A stretch of 64,000 bases of DNA from positions 310,001 to 374,000 of the forward strand of contig NZ_OU015319.1 in assembly GCF_907163125.1 (NCBI RefSeq), read 5' to 3'. Shown here piece by piece: positions 24,804-32,892 of this stretch; positions within the stretch are counted from its first letter, which is position 1, and each line of letters starts with the position of its first letter. The translations under genes were made by a program, and so were the position numbers. Source of the DNA: Cloacibacterium caeni (lineage in GTDB: Bacteria; Bacteroidota; Bacteroidia; Flavobacteriales; Weeksellaceae). The notes beneath the pieces are model-generated. The model did not search any database and was not told the origin of the DNA. It worked only from the letters and a program-made list of their open reading frames with translations.

Positions 24804-26474
24804 CTAATAAGAATCTTCATGAACGGAAATCACAGCTCTTCCGCTCGGATCATTCATTTTTTTGAAAGCTTCGTCCCATTCCAAAGCAATTGGCGTAGAA
24901 CAAGCTACTGATGGAACAGATGGGACTGTTAAAGCAGCGGTTTCACTTGGGAAATGCTCTTCAAAAATAGTTCTGTATCTGTATTCTTCTTTATTTTGAG
25001 GGGTGTTTTGAGGAAAACGGAATTTTGCATTTGCCATCATTTCATCAGTCACTTCTTTTTCGGCCACTTCCTTTAAAGTGTCAATCCAGCTATAACCAAC
25101 TCCGTCTGAAAACTGTTCTTTTTGTCTCCAAGCAATTGATTCTGGTAACAAATCTTCAAAAGCTTTTCTCAATAACCATTTTTCAATTTTGGGTTCGTGA
25201 GCAGTAACCATTTTATCCGCTGGATTTACGGTCATAGCAATATCCATAAATTCTTTGTCTAAGAAAGGAACTCTTCCTTCAATTCCCCAACTCATTAATG
25301 CTTTGTTGGCTCTCAAACAATCGTACAAGTGTAATTTTCCTAGTTTTCTTACCGTTTCATCATGGAATTCTTTAGCATTGGGAGCTTTGTGAAAATATAA
25401 ATATCCACCAAAAAGTTCATCGCTTCCTTCACCAGAAAGTACCATTTTAATTCCCATTGATTTAATCACTCTCGCCATTAAATACATCGGTGTAGAAGCA
25501 CGAACTGTGGTTACATCATACGTTTCGAGGTGATAAATTACATCTTTTACTGCGTCTAAACCTTCTTGAACGGTAAAGTGGATTTCGTGGTGAACAGAAC
25601 CGATGTGTTCTGCCGCTTTTTGTGCAGCCGCTAAATCCGGTGAACCTTCTAAACCTACCGCAAAACTGTGCAATCTAGGATACCAAGCTTCTTGTTCGTC
25701 TCCACTTTCGATTCTTTTTTTGGCATATTTTGCAGCAATTGCAGAAATAATAGAAGAATCAAGTCCACCAGAAAGTAAAACTCCATAAGGAACGTCACTC
25801 ATCATTTGTCTGTGTACCGCATCTTCTAAGCCTTTTCTTATGGCCGCAATGCTAGTTTCTTTGTCTTTTACATTTTCAAAATCTTCCCAATCTCTTTTGT
25901 ACCATTGTTGCAATTCTTGTCCGTCTTTGCTATAAACAAAATGCCCAGGTAAAAAAGTTTCTATTTTATTGCAAACGCCTTCTAAAGCTTTCAGTTCAGA
26001 AGCTACATAATAATTTCCGTGTTTGTCCCAACCTTGATAAAGCGGGCAAATTCCCATGTGATCTCTTGCAATTAAATAAATGTCGTTTTCGATATCATAA
26101 AGCGAAAATGCAAAAATCCCGTTGAGTTTTTCAATAAAATCTTTGCCGTATTTTCTATAAAGTGCCAAGATAACTTCACAGTCAGACTGAGTAAGAAATT
26201 CGTAATCAGGGAATTCTTTTCTGAGCTCTTGATGGTTGTAGATTTCACCATTTACGGCAAGAACTACTTTCCCGTCTTTGGTAAATAAAGGTTGTTTCCC
26301 TGAAGTTGGGTCTACAATTGCTAATCTTTCGTGAGAAAAAACAGTTTTTTCTGATTGGTAAATTCCGCTCCAATCTGGACCGCGGTGTCTAATTTTTTTA
26401 GACATTTCTAATATCTGAGGACGCAGAGCGTCTGTTTTTTGTTTCGCATCAAACAAGCATACAATTCCGCACAT
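24804..26474 (-). CDS. asnB: Asparagine synthetase B (glutamine-hydrolysing)
   Basis: A 556-residue two-domain enzyme making asparagine from aspartate, ATP and glutamine. The N-terminal class II glutaminase has the processed Cys at residue 2 (MCGIVCLFD), plus RHRGPDWSG and NGEIYNH. The C-terminal synthetase has the pyrophosphate loop LLSGGLDSS (233-241) and LSGEGSDELFGGYLYF. The ending EEHFP, CSTPIALEWD and DPSGRAVISVH is typical of AsnB proteins of this length. Own promoter box at 26524. Confidence 0.96.
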   Translation of the reverse strand: MCGIVCLFDAKQKTDALRPQILEMSKKIRHRGPDWSGIYQSEKTVFSHERLAIVDPTSGKQPLFTKDGKVVLAVNGEIYNHQELRKEFPDYEFLTQSDCEVILALYRKYGKDFIEKLNGIFAFSLYDIENDIYLIARDHMGICPLYQGWDKHGNYYVASELKALEGVCNKIETFLPGHFVYSKDGQELQQWYKRDWEDFENVKDKETSIAAIRKGLEDAVHRQMMSDVPYGVLLSGGLDSSIISAIAAKYAKKRIESGDEQEAWYPRLHSFAVGLEGSPDLAAAQKAAEHIGSVHHEIHFTVQEGLDAVKDVIYHLETYDVTTVRASTPMYLMARVIKSMGIKMVLSGEGSDELFGGYLYFHKAPNAKEFHDETVRKLGKLHLYDCLRANKALMSWGIEGRVPFLDKEFMDIAMTVNPADKMVTAHEPKIEKWLLRKAFEDLLPESIAWRQKEQFSDGVGYSWIDTLKEVAEKEVTDEMMANAKFRFPQNTPQNKEEYRYRTIFEEHFPSETAALTVPSVPSVACSTPIALEWDEAFKKMNDPSGRAVISVHEDSY

Positions 26475-26523
26475 ATCTTATATAAATAATTTTAAAGTTG
26501 ATTAAATGTTTACGTTTCGTATG

Positions 26524-26531
26524 CAAAAATA
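26524..26531 (-). promoter_or_regulatory. -7 box for asnB
   Basis: TATTTTTG on the minus strand, about 50 bases before the asnB start. The 190 bases upstream (26532-26720) are A+T-rich and carry only the rsmB-side terminator. Confidence 0.5.
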
Positions 26532-26667
26532 GATTTAAAGTTTATAAATAAAAATAAAATATTAAAATTGATTAATAATTTTAACTAATTAATTTTATTT
26601 TAGAAATATTTTAATTTAAACGCTTGTTTTGAAACAAGGATGCGAATTTTTTTAAGTTGGAAAAACA

Positions 26668-26699
26668 AAAAAAGCAACCTTACAAAAAGGTTGCTTTAA
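26668..26699 (-). terminator. Terminator after the RsmB-like gene
   Basis: Stem AAAGCAACCTT / AAGGTTGCTTT, loop ACAAA, with a flanking A/T tract. Confidence 0.8.
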
Positions 26700-26720
26700 A
26701 AGCTATATTTTGTAATTTAT

Positions 26721-27923
26721 TTAAACTCTTTCAATCAGCGCCATATAAAATCCGTCAAAACCTGTACTTGGTAGTACTTTTTCTTCTTTTACTAATTTAA
26801 AATCAGGGTTGTTTTTCAAGAAATTCTCAACCTGTTCATTGTTTTCACTTGGCAAGATAGAACAAGTGGCGTAAACCATTTTTCCACCTTTTTTAATGAT
26901 TTTAGAATAATCTTGAAGAATGGTTTCTTGCTCTTTTCTAATTCTATCAATAAAATCTTGGTCTATTTTCCATTTAGAATCTGGGTTTCTTTTCAAAACG
27001 CCTAAACCAGAACACGGTGCGTCTATCAAAAGTCTGTCTGCCTTTTCGTGTAATCTTTTGATGACTTTATTATCTGTAATTTCTCTGGTTTCTATATTGT
27101 GAGCTCCCGCTCTTTTTGCTCTACGTTTCAGTTCGGCTAATTTCCAACCGTGAATATCCATGGCAATGATTTGACCTTTGTTTTCCATCAAAGCAGCAAG
27201 GTGAAGAGTTTTTCCACCAGCTCCAGCACAAGCATCTACTACACGCATTCCGGGTTTTACGTCTAGAAATTCTCCAATTTTCTGTGAACCAGCATCTTGT
27301 ACTTCGAAAAAGCCATCTTTAAAAGCTGAAGTTAAGAACACATTTTTCTTTTCTTCCAACTGTACTGCATTTTCGAAGCCCGGAACTTGAAAACTTTCTA
27401 CATTTTCGTGTTTTAGTTCTTCGATTAAGTGTTTTGTTGAGGTTTTCAAAGAATTGGCACGTAAAATAGTTGGCGCTTGTTCATTAAGCGCAATCATTTC
27501 TTTTTCCCAATTTTCGCCGAGTTCTTTTTCTAAAGTTTCTACCAACCAATCTGGAATAGAATGTTCAAAAGCTTTAGTAGGAACGGTTCCTTTCTTCAAT
27601 TTGGTAATAATATCCGCAACTTTTATTCCTTGAAACTCTTCGAATTTTTTATATTCTGTTTCGCTCCAAAGCAAATAAGCTAGGATAAGTCTGTAAATGT
27701 TATTAGGTTTTGCGCCTTCTCCAATGTAATATTCTAGGCGTTTTTTCCAACGGATAATGTTGTAGAAAATTTCAGAAACTACCTTTCTGTCTTCGCTTCC
27801 CCATTTTTTATGAGCTTTCAAAAGTCTTTCTATAACTTTATCTGCGTATTTATTTTTTTCGAAAAAAGTTTCTTGTAGTGCATCGTGAATACCGATGAGT
27901 AGATTTCTGTGGATAAGTTGCAT
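26721..27923 (-). CDS. rsmB: RsmB/NOP-family rRNA m5C methyltransferase
   Basis: A 400-residue protein. An N-terminal NusB-like RNA-binding region (about 1-140) is followed by a Rossmann methyltransferase domain. Visible are VQDAGSQKIGEFLDVKPGM, the AdoMet loop VDACAGAGGKTLHLAAL (about 230-246), DAPCSGLGVLKRNPDSKW (motif IV Cys) and YATCSILPSEN (catalytic Cys, motif VI). RsmB methylates C967 of 16S rRNA. The symbol is by best resemblance; RsmF-like relatives share these motifs. Promoter box TATTTTTG at 27970. Confidence 0.85.
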   Translation of the reverse strand: MQLIHRNLLIGIHDALQETFFEKNKYADKVIERLLKAHKKWGSEDRKVVSEIFYNIIRWKKRLEYYIGEGAKPNNIYRLILAYLLWSETEYKKFEEFQGIKVADIITKLKKGTVPTKAFEHSIPDWLVETLEKELGENWEKEMIALNEQAPTILRANSLKTSTKHLIEELKHENVESFQVPGFENAVQLEEKKNVFLTSAFKDGFFEVQDAGSQKIGEFLDVKPGMRVVDACAGAGGKTLHLAALMENKGQIIAMDIHGWKLAELKRRAKRAGAHNIETREITDNKVIKRLHEKADRLLIDAPCSGLGVLKRNPDSKWKIDQDFIDRIRKEQETILQDYSKIIKKGGKMVYATCSILPSENNEQVENFLKNNPDFKLVKEEKVLPSTGFDGFYMALIERV

Positions 27924-27969
27924 ACGAATATTAAATTATGAATTCTAGATTTTAAACCTAAAATTTTTG

Positions 27970-27977
27970 CAAAAATA
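27970..27977 (-). promoter_or_regulatory. -7 box for the RsmB-like gene
   Basis: TATTTTTG on the minus strand, followed by CAAAAATTTTAGG, about 46 bases before the start codon. Confidence 0.5.
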
Positions 27978-28045
27978 CGGATTTTTTTGCTGGAAGTTCA
28001 AACAAATGAGTATAGTAGTTTTTATAAAGGTTTTTTGGAACGCTT

Positions 28046-28080
28046 TCATTCTGAACCTAGCAAAGCGAAGTGAAGAATTT
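28046..28080. repeat. Dispersed repeat, family A (intergenic copy)
   Basis: TCATTCTGAACCTAGCAAAG followed by CGAAGTGAAGAATTT. The same repeat type is translated inside the genes at 611-646 and 62141-62175, and a partial copy lies at 54330-54352. Confidence 0.75.
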
Positions 28081-28096
28081 ATTTGAAGAAATAGTT

Positions 28097-28465
28097 TTAA
28101 TTAACATATAAAGTATAGGTAGCTGAAAAAAAATTTTTCTTTCTATTTTGATTAAATATTTTATTTATTTCACTTTTATCTTTTAAAACGATTGAATCAT
28201 TCTCTTTATTAATAATTATTTGATGAAAAGGAAAACTATCTTCACCGCCACCATAACCAATATACCCAAATATTCTAAATGTTTCTTTAGGTTTAATAAT
28301 AGCAGAATCTAGTTCTCTACCATAAATATTTTTATCATATACTTTTATTGGAGGTTTTGTGATTACATAAATATCTTTTTCTGAATTATTACTTATGTAA
28401 TATGCATAACCAGGATCACAAGAAATAAAAGTGAATAATGTGATAATAAAAATAAAGTATTTCAT
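28097..28465 (-). CDS. Predicted lipoprotein, unknown function
   Basis: A 122-residue protein from the ATG at 28465 (MKYFIFIITLFTFISCDPG), which gives a clean lipoprotein signal with lipobox FISC (Cys16). The longer open frame to 28600 places 45 unrelated residues before this signal and overlaps the divergent gene, so it is rejected. The mature domain contains YYISNNSEKDIYVITKPP and ends in TYTLYVN, possibly an immunoglobulin-like small beta fold; no family recognised. Divergent from the outer-membrane protein gene. Confidence 0.6.
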   Translation of the reverse strand: MKYFIFIITLFTFISCDPGYAYYISNNSEKDIYVITKPPIKVYDKNIYGRELDSAIIKPKETFRIFGYIGYGGGEDSFPFHQIIINKENDSIVLKDKSEINKIFNQNRKKNFFSATYTLYVN

Positions 28466-28551
28466 GATTAAAAATTTCTTTAAAATTAAGAATATTTTTA
28501 TATCAAAGCAAAAACTTCTAGCATCCATTCTTCCATCTTCAATCAAATTAA

Positions 28552-28559
28552 TATATTTG
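28552..28559 (+). promoter_or_regulatory. -7 box upstream of the outer-membrane protein gene
   Basis: TATATTTG followed by CCGAAAATC, 16 bases before the ATG; a strong TAnnTTTG match. Confidence 0.6.
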
Positions 28560-28575
28560 CCGAAAATCAAAATAA

Positions 28576-29319
28576 ATGAGAAAACTACTATTAGGAACAT
28601 TATTTTTACTGAGTTTAAGTATGAATGCTCAGGAAAATGACACGCAAAGAAAGAACATTATCAAAACTAATGTTACTGCTTTTGCATTTAAGAATTTTCA
28701 ATTGAATTATGAAAGAGTTTTTACCAAAACATTTTCACTTTCTGTAAGTTATGGAATGATACCAGAAGGTAAATTGCCATTTTCTTCACTTTTACCCAAT
28801 GATAGTGAGGTGAATTTAGAAGAAGTAGAACTCGGTGGAAGCAATGCTACTTTAGAAACCAGATTTTATTTAGGAAAAAAAGGTTATGGTCATGGTTTTT
28901 ATTTAGCTCCTTATTATAGATATTCTACCTTCAAAGTTTCAAATTTTACAGAAACCATAGATGTGGAAATCAATGGAGTAGTGTATGATACCGTAGACGT
29001 TACTTTCAAAGGAAATTCTACAGCTCACAGTGCAGGTTTGTTAATCGGCGCGCAATGGTTTTTAGGCAAAAAAGATAATTTCGTTTTAGATGCATGGTTT
29101 TTAGGTGCTCATTATGGAACATCAACCGGAGATCTAGATGGTATTACAGATAGAACATTAACTTCAGTTGAGCAACAGCAAGTTCAGGATGAATTAGACA
29201 ACTTAGATATTCCAGTGGTGAAATACAAAGCTACTGTAAATGCAAATGGTGCCAATCTAAAAGTAGACGGACCTTGGGCTGGTTTAAGAGCAGGGATTTC
29301 TTTAGGTTACAGATTTTAA
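28576..29319 (+). CDS. Predicted outer-membrane beta-barrel protein (DUF3575-like)
   Basis: A 247-residue exported protein. Signal peptide MRKLLLGTLFLLSLSMNAQ, then alternating polar/hydrophobic strands: IIKTNVTAFAFKNFQLNYER and TRFYLGKKGYGHGFYLAPYY. The terminal GLRAGISLGYRF ends in an aromatic residue, as outer-membrane barrels do. The start of the mature part (KTN...QLNYERVF) resembles DUF3575 barrels. Function unknown. It is followed 24 bases later by the PhnA-like gene, which has its own promoter box. Confidence 0.65.
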   Translation: MRKLLLGTLFLLSLSMNAQENDTQRKNIIKTNVTAFAFKNFQLNYERVFTKTFSLSVSYGMIPEGKLPFSSLLPNDSEVNLEEVELGGSNATLETRFYLGKKGYGHGFYLAPYYRYSTFKVSNFTETIDVEINGVVYDTVDVTFKGNSTAHSAGLLIGAQWFLGKKDNFVLDAWFLGAHYGTSTGDLDGITDRTLTSVEQQQVQDELDNLDIPVVKYKATVNANGANLKVDGPWAGLRAGISLGYRF

Positions 29320-29321
29320 AG

Positions 29322-29329
29322 TATCTTTG
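29322..29329 (+). promoter_or_regulatory. -7 box upstream of the PhnA-like gene
   Basis: TATCTTTG followed by CAAAAAATT, 14 bases before the ATG. Confidence 0.6.
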
Positions 29330-29343
29330 CAAAAAATTAAAAA

Positions 29344-29676
29344 ATGAGTGAATTAATGCCTTGCCCAAAATGTGGCAGCGAATTTACCTACGAACAAGAC
29401 AATCTTTTGGTTTGCAGCCAATGTTTCCATGAGTTTGATCCTGCAGAAGTAGGTGCAGAAGATAAGATTTTCGATAGCAACGGAAATGAATTGCAAAATG
29501 GTGATTCTGTGGTAGTCATTAAAGATTTACCAGTGAAAGGCGCACCAAAACCTTTAAAAGCTGGAACTAAGGTGAAAAACATTAGATTAAGACCAGGTTC
29601 TGATCATAATATCGATTGTAAAATAGATGGTTTCGGAGCAATGGCATTGAAGTCTGAATTCGTGAAGAAAGCTTAA
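29344..29676 (+). CDS. PhnA / YjdM-family zinc-ribbon protein
   Basis: A 110-residue cytoplasmic protein. An N-terminal zinc ribbon (CPKCGS...CSQCFHEF, about 7-30) is followed by the PhnA_C domain ([20 protein letters not shown], then [20 protein letters not shown]). These are short proteins historically named after phosphonate uptake without a proven role in it; no phosphonate genes lie nearby. Terminator immediately downstream. Confidence 0.9.
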   Translation: MSELMPCPKCGSEFTYEQDNLLVCSQCFHEFDPAEVGAEDKIFDSNGNELQNGDSVVVIKDLPVKGAPKPLKAGTKVKNIRLRPGSDHNIDCKIDGFGAMALKSEFVKKA

Positions 29677-29729
29677 TATTTTAAATGCGAAGATGAGAAT
29701 CTCTGATTTTCATTTGTAATAAAAAAATG

Positions 29730-29760
29730 AAACGCAAGGATTTTATCTTTGCGTTTTTTT
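29730..29760 (+). terminator. Terminator after the PhnA-like gene
   Basis: Stem AAACGCAA / TTTGCGTTT around GGATTTTATC, followed by seven Ts. Confidence 0.75.
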
Positions 29761-29981
29761 ATACATAAAAAAAAGGAAAGATTTGGCAGGGTTCTTTTCT
29801 AAGACTTTGATTGTTCGTATGAAACGAATCTAATTTCAGTCCATCAAGGCAGAAAGAGAATTAACCAAAAATTTCCTTACGTTTTTCAGGGAAGACAAAA
29901 TTAATAATTTTTCTAGAAATAAAATGAAATTTTAGTTGGATGTTCTAAACGATGAATTTTAAACTCAACCTTTACCTTTAC
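29761..29981. other. Gene-free stretch before the ABC ATPase gene
   Basis: Together with 29677-29760 this is a 300-base gap. Apart from the terminator at 29730 and a hexamer run at its right end (29968-30001), nothing is recognisable; no open frame with coding character is seen on either strand. Confidence 0.4.
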
Positions 29982-30001
29982 CTAATCCTTAATCTCAATC
30001 T
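29968..30001. repeat. Hexamer tandem run (CCTTTA/CCTTAA type)
   Basis: Consecutive hexamers CCTTTA, CCTTTA, CCTAAT, CCTTAA, TCTCAA and TCTTAA. The array reaches into the last codons of the ABC ATPase gene. Same class as the runs near 292-317 and 1674-1695. Confidence 0.65.
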
Positions 30002-30920
30002 TAATATTTCCCTCCAATCTGTTTTCTGAATACATAACAAGCGGAATATTATGAACTAAAATCTTGTTCCAATAATGGTTTCCTGCAAATCTGCTTTCTA
30101 CAATTTGAGCATCTAAACCATTTTCGGTGAGTTTTACTTGATGCGGAAAGAAATAATTTTTAGAAACGTTGAGTACAGATTTTTCTTCTTCGGAAATGGT
30201 ATTTACTTCGCCTAGAAGTTTTGCTACATAAGCATTATAAGGATTTCTGAAAGTTTCTTCAGCATTGTCATTTTGAATCAATCTTCCTTCTTGTAGTACA
30301 ATGATTTGGTCAGTCCAAGGAAGGATTTCTTGAATTTCGTGAGTAGAAATCATCACAGAAAGTTCATGTTCTTTAGCATAGTTAAACAAACGTTCTCTCA
30401 ATTCCATTTTTCTGGAATAATCCAAATTACTGAAAGGTTCGTCTAATAAAAGCAGTTTTGGCATTACAGAAAGCGCTCTCGCAATCGCAACTCGCTGTTG
30501 CTGACCGCCACTTAAATTTTTTGGCAAAACATGCGCGTAATCTTCTAGTCCAACTACTTGTAAAAGCTCCTGAATTTTTTGCTTTTTCTCCGAAAGATTG
30601 GTGTTAGAAATAAATTTCCCTATGTTTTCAGCCACAGTAAGATAGGGCATTAAATCATAATTCTGAGAAACCAACTTCATGCCGAGTTCTCCTGGGACAA
30701 TGTTTCCTTTCGGTCCGAAAAGTCTTTCGTCTTCCAAATAAATTTCGCCGCTTTGCCAATCAAACAAACCGTAAATAATATTAAGAAGAGTAGATTTTCC
30801 ACAGCCAGATTCGCCAGCCAAAGCAATAATTTTACCTTTTTCTACAGAAAGATTGATATTTCTGAAAAGTAAAGTTCCGGGTTTGTAACCGAAATATAAG
30901 TTTCTAACATTCAAAAGCAT
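29982..30920 (-). CDS. ABC transporter ATP-binding protein (orphan)
   Basis: A 312-residue ATPase. Walker A GESGCGKST (about 35-43), Q-loop VSQNYDLMPYLTV, signature LSGGQQQRVAIARAL, Walker B LLLLDEPFSNLD and the switch His in STHEIQE are all intact. A roughly 80-residue C-terminal extension (FPHQVKLTENGLDAQIVESR) resembles a TOBE-like domain, typical of solute importers. No permease or binding-protein gene is adjacent, so its partner is elsewhere. The ATG at 30920 is used; the two-residue extension begins with TTG. Confidence 0.88.
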   Translation of the reverse strand: MLLNVRNLYFGYKPGTLLFRNINLSVEKGKIIALAGESGCGKSTLLNIIYGLFDWQSGEIYLEDERLFGPKGNIVPGELGMKLVSQNYDLMPYLTVAENIGKFISNTNLSEKKQKIQELLQVVGLEDYAHVLPKNLSGGQQQRVAIARALSVMPKLLLLDEPFSNLDYSRKMELRERLFNYAKEHELSVMISTHEIQEILPWTDQIIVLQEGRLIQNDNAEETFRNPYNAYVAKLLGEVNTISEEEKSVLNVSKNYFFPHQVKLTENGLDAQIVESRFAGNHYWNKILVHNIPLVMYSENRLEGNIKIEIKD

Positions 30921-30974
30921 ATACAAAAATAAGCATAATAAAAGAATTTTTGAAAATTTGAAGAGAAATTTCTT

Positions 30975-30982
30975 ACTTTAGC
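30975..30982 (+). promoter_or_regulatory. Candidate -7 box upstream of the YceI gene
   Basis: TACTTTAG, one mismatch from TAnnTTTG, about 30 bases before the ATG. Confidence 0.4.
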
Positions 30983-31011
30983 AGAAGTAAAATGATAAAA
31001 AACAGTTAAAA

Positions 31012-31668
31012 ATGAAAAAGAATTTATATAGCGTTTTTGGGATTTTAGTCCTCTCTTTTCTGGTGATTTCTTGTGGAAAAGATAAACCTGTAACCAGCGA
31101 AGCGAATGAAGTTTTAACCGAAACTGATGGTGTGCTCTACAAAGTAGACACCATGAACAGTAGAATAGAGTGGAAAGGTTATAAAGTGCTAAAGTCTGAT
31201 CAAACCACACATTTCGGTTCTATAAAATTTGAAAGTGGAGACGTTACCGTAAAAGATGGTAAACTGCAATCAGGAAAATTCGTGGCAGATATTACCACAC
31301 TAGAAAATATAGATTTAAAAGATGACCAAGAAATGAAAGCCAAATTAGAAGGTCATCTAAAAAGTGGAGATTTCTTCGAGGTAGAAAAATTTCCTACCGC
31401 TTCTTATGAAATTACCAAAGTAACCGAAAATGCAGCTGGAGATTATAACACGCTTTTAGAAGGAAATCTTACGATTAAAGGCATCACAAAGCCAGTTCAG
31501 TTTAAAGCAAATGTAACGGTAGCTGACGGAAATGTAAGCATTGCAAGTGAACCAACAGATATTAACAGAGAAGATTTCGGGTTGAAATTTGAGCTTCCTC
31601 TAGAAAATGGTTTGCTGAACAAAGAAATTAATCTTCAGATTTTGGTAAAAGCTTTAGAAAGCAAGTAA
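31012..31668 (+). CDS. YceI-family lipoprotein
   Basis: A 218-residue protein with lipoprotein signal MKKNLYSVFGILVLSFLVISCG (Cys22). The YceI domain spans about 44-216: VDTMNSRIEWKGYKVLK, HFGSIKFESGDVTVKDGKL, HLKSGDFFEVEKFPTASYE and GNLTIKGITKPVQF. YceI proteins are lipocalin-like barrels that bind long isoprenoid or fatty-acyl chains in the periplasm; here it is anchored by lipid. Monocistronic, with a terminator at 31692. Confidence 0.93.
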   Translation: MKKNLYSVFGILVLSFLVISCGKDKPVTSEANEVLTETDGVLYKVDTMNSRIEWKGYKVLKSDQTTHFGSIKFESGDVTVKDGKLQSGKFVADITTLENIDLKDDQEMKAKLEGHLKSGDFFEVEKFPTASYEITKVTENAAGDYNTLLEGNLTIKGITKPVQFKANVTVADGNVSIASEPTDINREDFGLKFELPLENGLLNKEINLQILVKALESK

Positions 31669-31691
31669 TTTTCAAGAACCAAGTAAAAAAT

Positions 31692-31722
31692 AGAACTCGC
31701 AGTTTTGTGAGTTCTTTTTTTA
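31692..31722 (+). terminator. Terminator after the YceI gene
   Basis: Stem AGAACTC / GAGTTCT with loop GCAGTTTTGT, followed by a T run. Confidence 0.8.
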
Positions 31723-31778
31723 TGATTTAAGTTCGGGATTATTCTGTGCTGGTTTTTGTGGTTAAAAATTAAAATCCG

Positions 31779-31786
31779 TATTTTTG
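31779..31786 (+). promoter_or_regulatory. -7 box for pheS
   Basis: TATTTTTG followed by CAATTCTAT, 20 bases before the ATG. Confidence 0.55.
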
Positions 31787-31806
31787 CAATTCTATAAAAC
31801 AAACCG

Positions 31807-32817
31807 ATGTTAGATAAGATAGATGAGTTATTGAAAGAAGTGCAAGGTTTTACTTCTACTAACAAAGACGAAATTGAACAATTTCGTATCAAATTCAATG
31901 GGAAAAAAGGAATTTTAAATGATTTTTTCGAAAAATTTAAAGAAGTTCCTAATGAACAGAAAAAAGAATTTGGTCAAAAAATCAATACACTCAAACAAGC
32001 AGTAAATACTAAGTTAGAAGAGCTGAAAGAAGCTACTTCTAGCCAAATTATTATCGAAAAAGAAGACCTTACGAAACCTGCTTTTCCGTTGGAATTGGGT
32101 TCTCGTCATCCTATTAATTTAGTAAAAGGCAGAATTATTGAGATTTTTAAATCTATTGGTTTTGCAGTTTCTGATGGACCAGAAATAGAAGATGATTGGC
32201 ACAACTTTACTGCGCTTAATTTACCAGAATATCATCCTGCAAGAGATATGCAAGATACGTTCTTCATTGAGAAAAATCCAGATGTTTTATTAAGAACGCA
32301 TACTTCTTCGGTGCAGATTCGTCACATGGAAGAAAATCAACCGCCAATTAGAATTCTTTCTCCGGGAAGAGTTTTCCGTAACGAAGCTATTTCTTCTCGT
32401 TCACACTGTATTTTCCACCAAATAGAAGGTTTATATATAGACGAAAACGTGAGTTTTGCAGATTTGAAACAGACTTTACAGTTTTTCACAACAGAACTTT
32501 TCGGAAAATCAAAAATCAGAATGAGACCTTCTTATTTCCCTTTTACAGAGCCAAGTGCAGAAGTAGATGTTTATTGGGGATTGAATTCTGAAACCGATTA
32601 TAGAATTACCAAAGGAACCGGTTGGTTAGAAATTATGGGTTGTGGAATGGTAGATCCTGCCGTTCTTAAAAATGTAAATATCGATGCGGATAAATACTCT
32701 GGTTACGCATTCGGAATGGGAATTGAGAGAATCGTAATGTTGCTTTATCAATTGGGAGACATCAGAATGTTCTTCGAAAATGATAAGAGAATGCTAGAGC
32801 AATTCGGGCATTTATAA
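31807..32817 (+). CDS. pheS: Phenylalanyl-tRNA synthetase, alpha subunit
   Basis: A 336-residue class II synthetase subunit. N-terminal coiled coil (about 1-85) for tRNA binding, then the catalytic core: [19 protein letters not shown] (motif 1), [34 protein letters not shown] (motif 2) and [20 protein letters not shown] (motif 3, about 297-316). It charges tRNA-Phe as an alpha2beta2 enzyme; pheT is not in the window, so the two subunit genes are unlinked here. Confidence 0.97.
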   Translation: MLDKIDELLKEVQGFTSTNKDEIEQFRIKFNGKKGILNDFFEKFKEVPNEQKKEFGQKINTLKQAVNTKLEELKEATSSQIIIEKEDLTKPAFPLELGSRHPINLVKGRIIEIFKSIGFAVSDGPEIEDDWHNFTALNLPEYHPARDMQDTFFIEKNPDVLLRTHTSSVQIRHMEENQPPIRILSPGRVFRNEAISSRSHCIFHQIEGLYIDENVSFADLKQTLQFFTTELFGKSKIRMRPSYFPFTEPSAEVDVYWGLNSETDYRITKGTGWLEIMGCGMVDPAVLKNVNIDADKYSGYAFGMGIERIVMLLYQLGDIRMFFENDKRMLEQFGHL

Positions 32818-32856
32818 ATTAGAATTTATTATTGAAATTTTCAGAAATGATAAAAA

Positions 32857-32888
32857 GAAAGCGTTCAAAATTTTTTGAACGCTTTTTT
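32857..32888. terminator. Bidirectional terminator between pheS and the DUF5916 gene
   Basis: Stem AAAGCGTTCAAAA / TTTTGAACGCTTT with a flanking A run and T run, between convergent genes. Confidence 0.8.
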
Positions 32889-32892
32889 ATTT

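Noticed and set aside
26475-26720. Possible riboswitch or attenuator upstream of asnB
   Set aside because: Only the -7 box and the neighbouring terminator are visible; no conserved aptamer-like pairing was seen.
28466-28600. 45-codon extension of the small lipoprotein
   Set aside because: It would overlap the divergent outer-membrane protein gene and place the lipoprotein signal internally.
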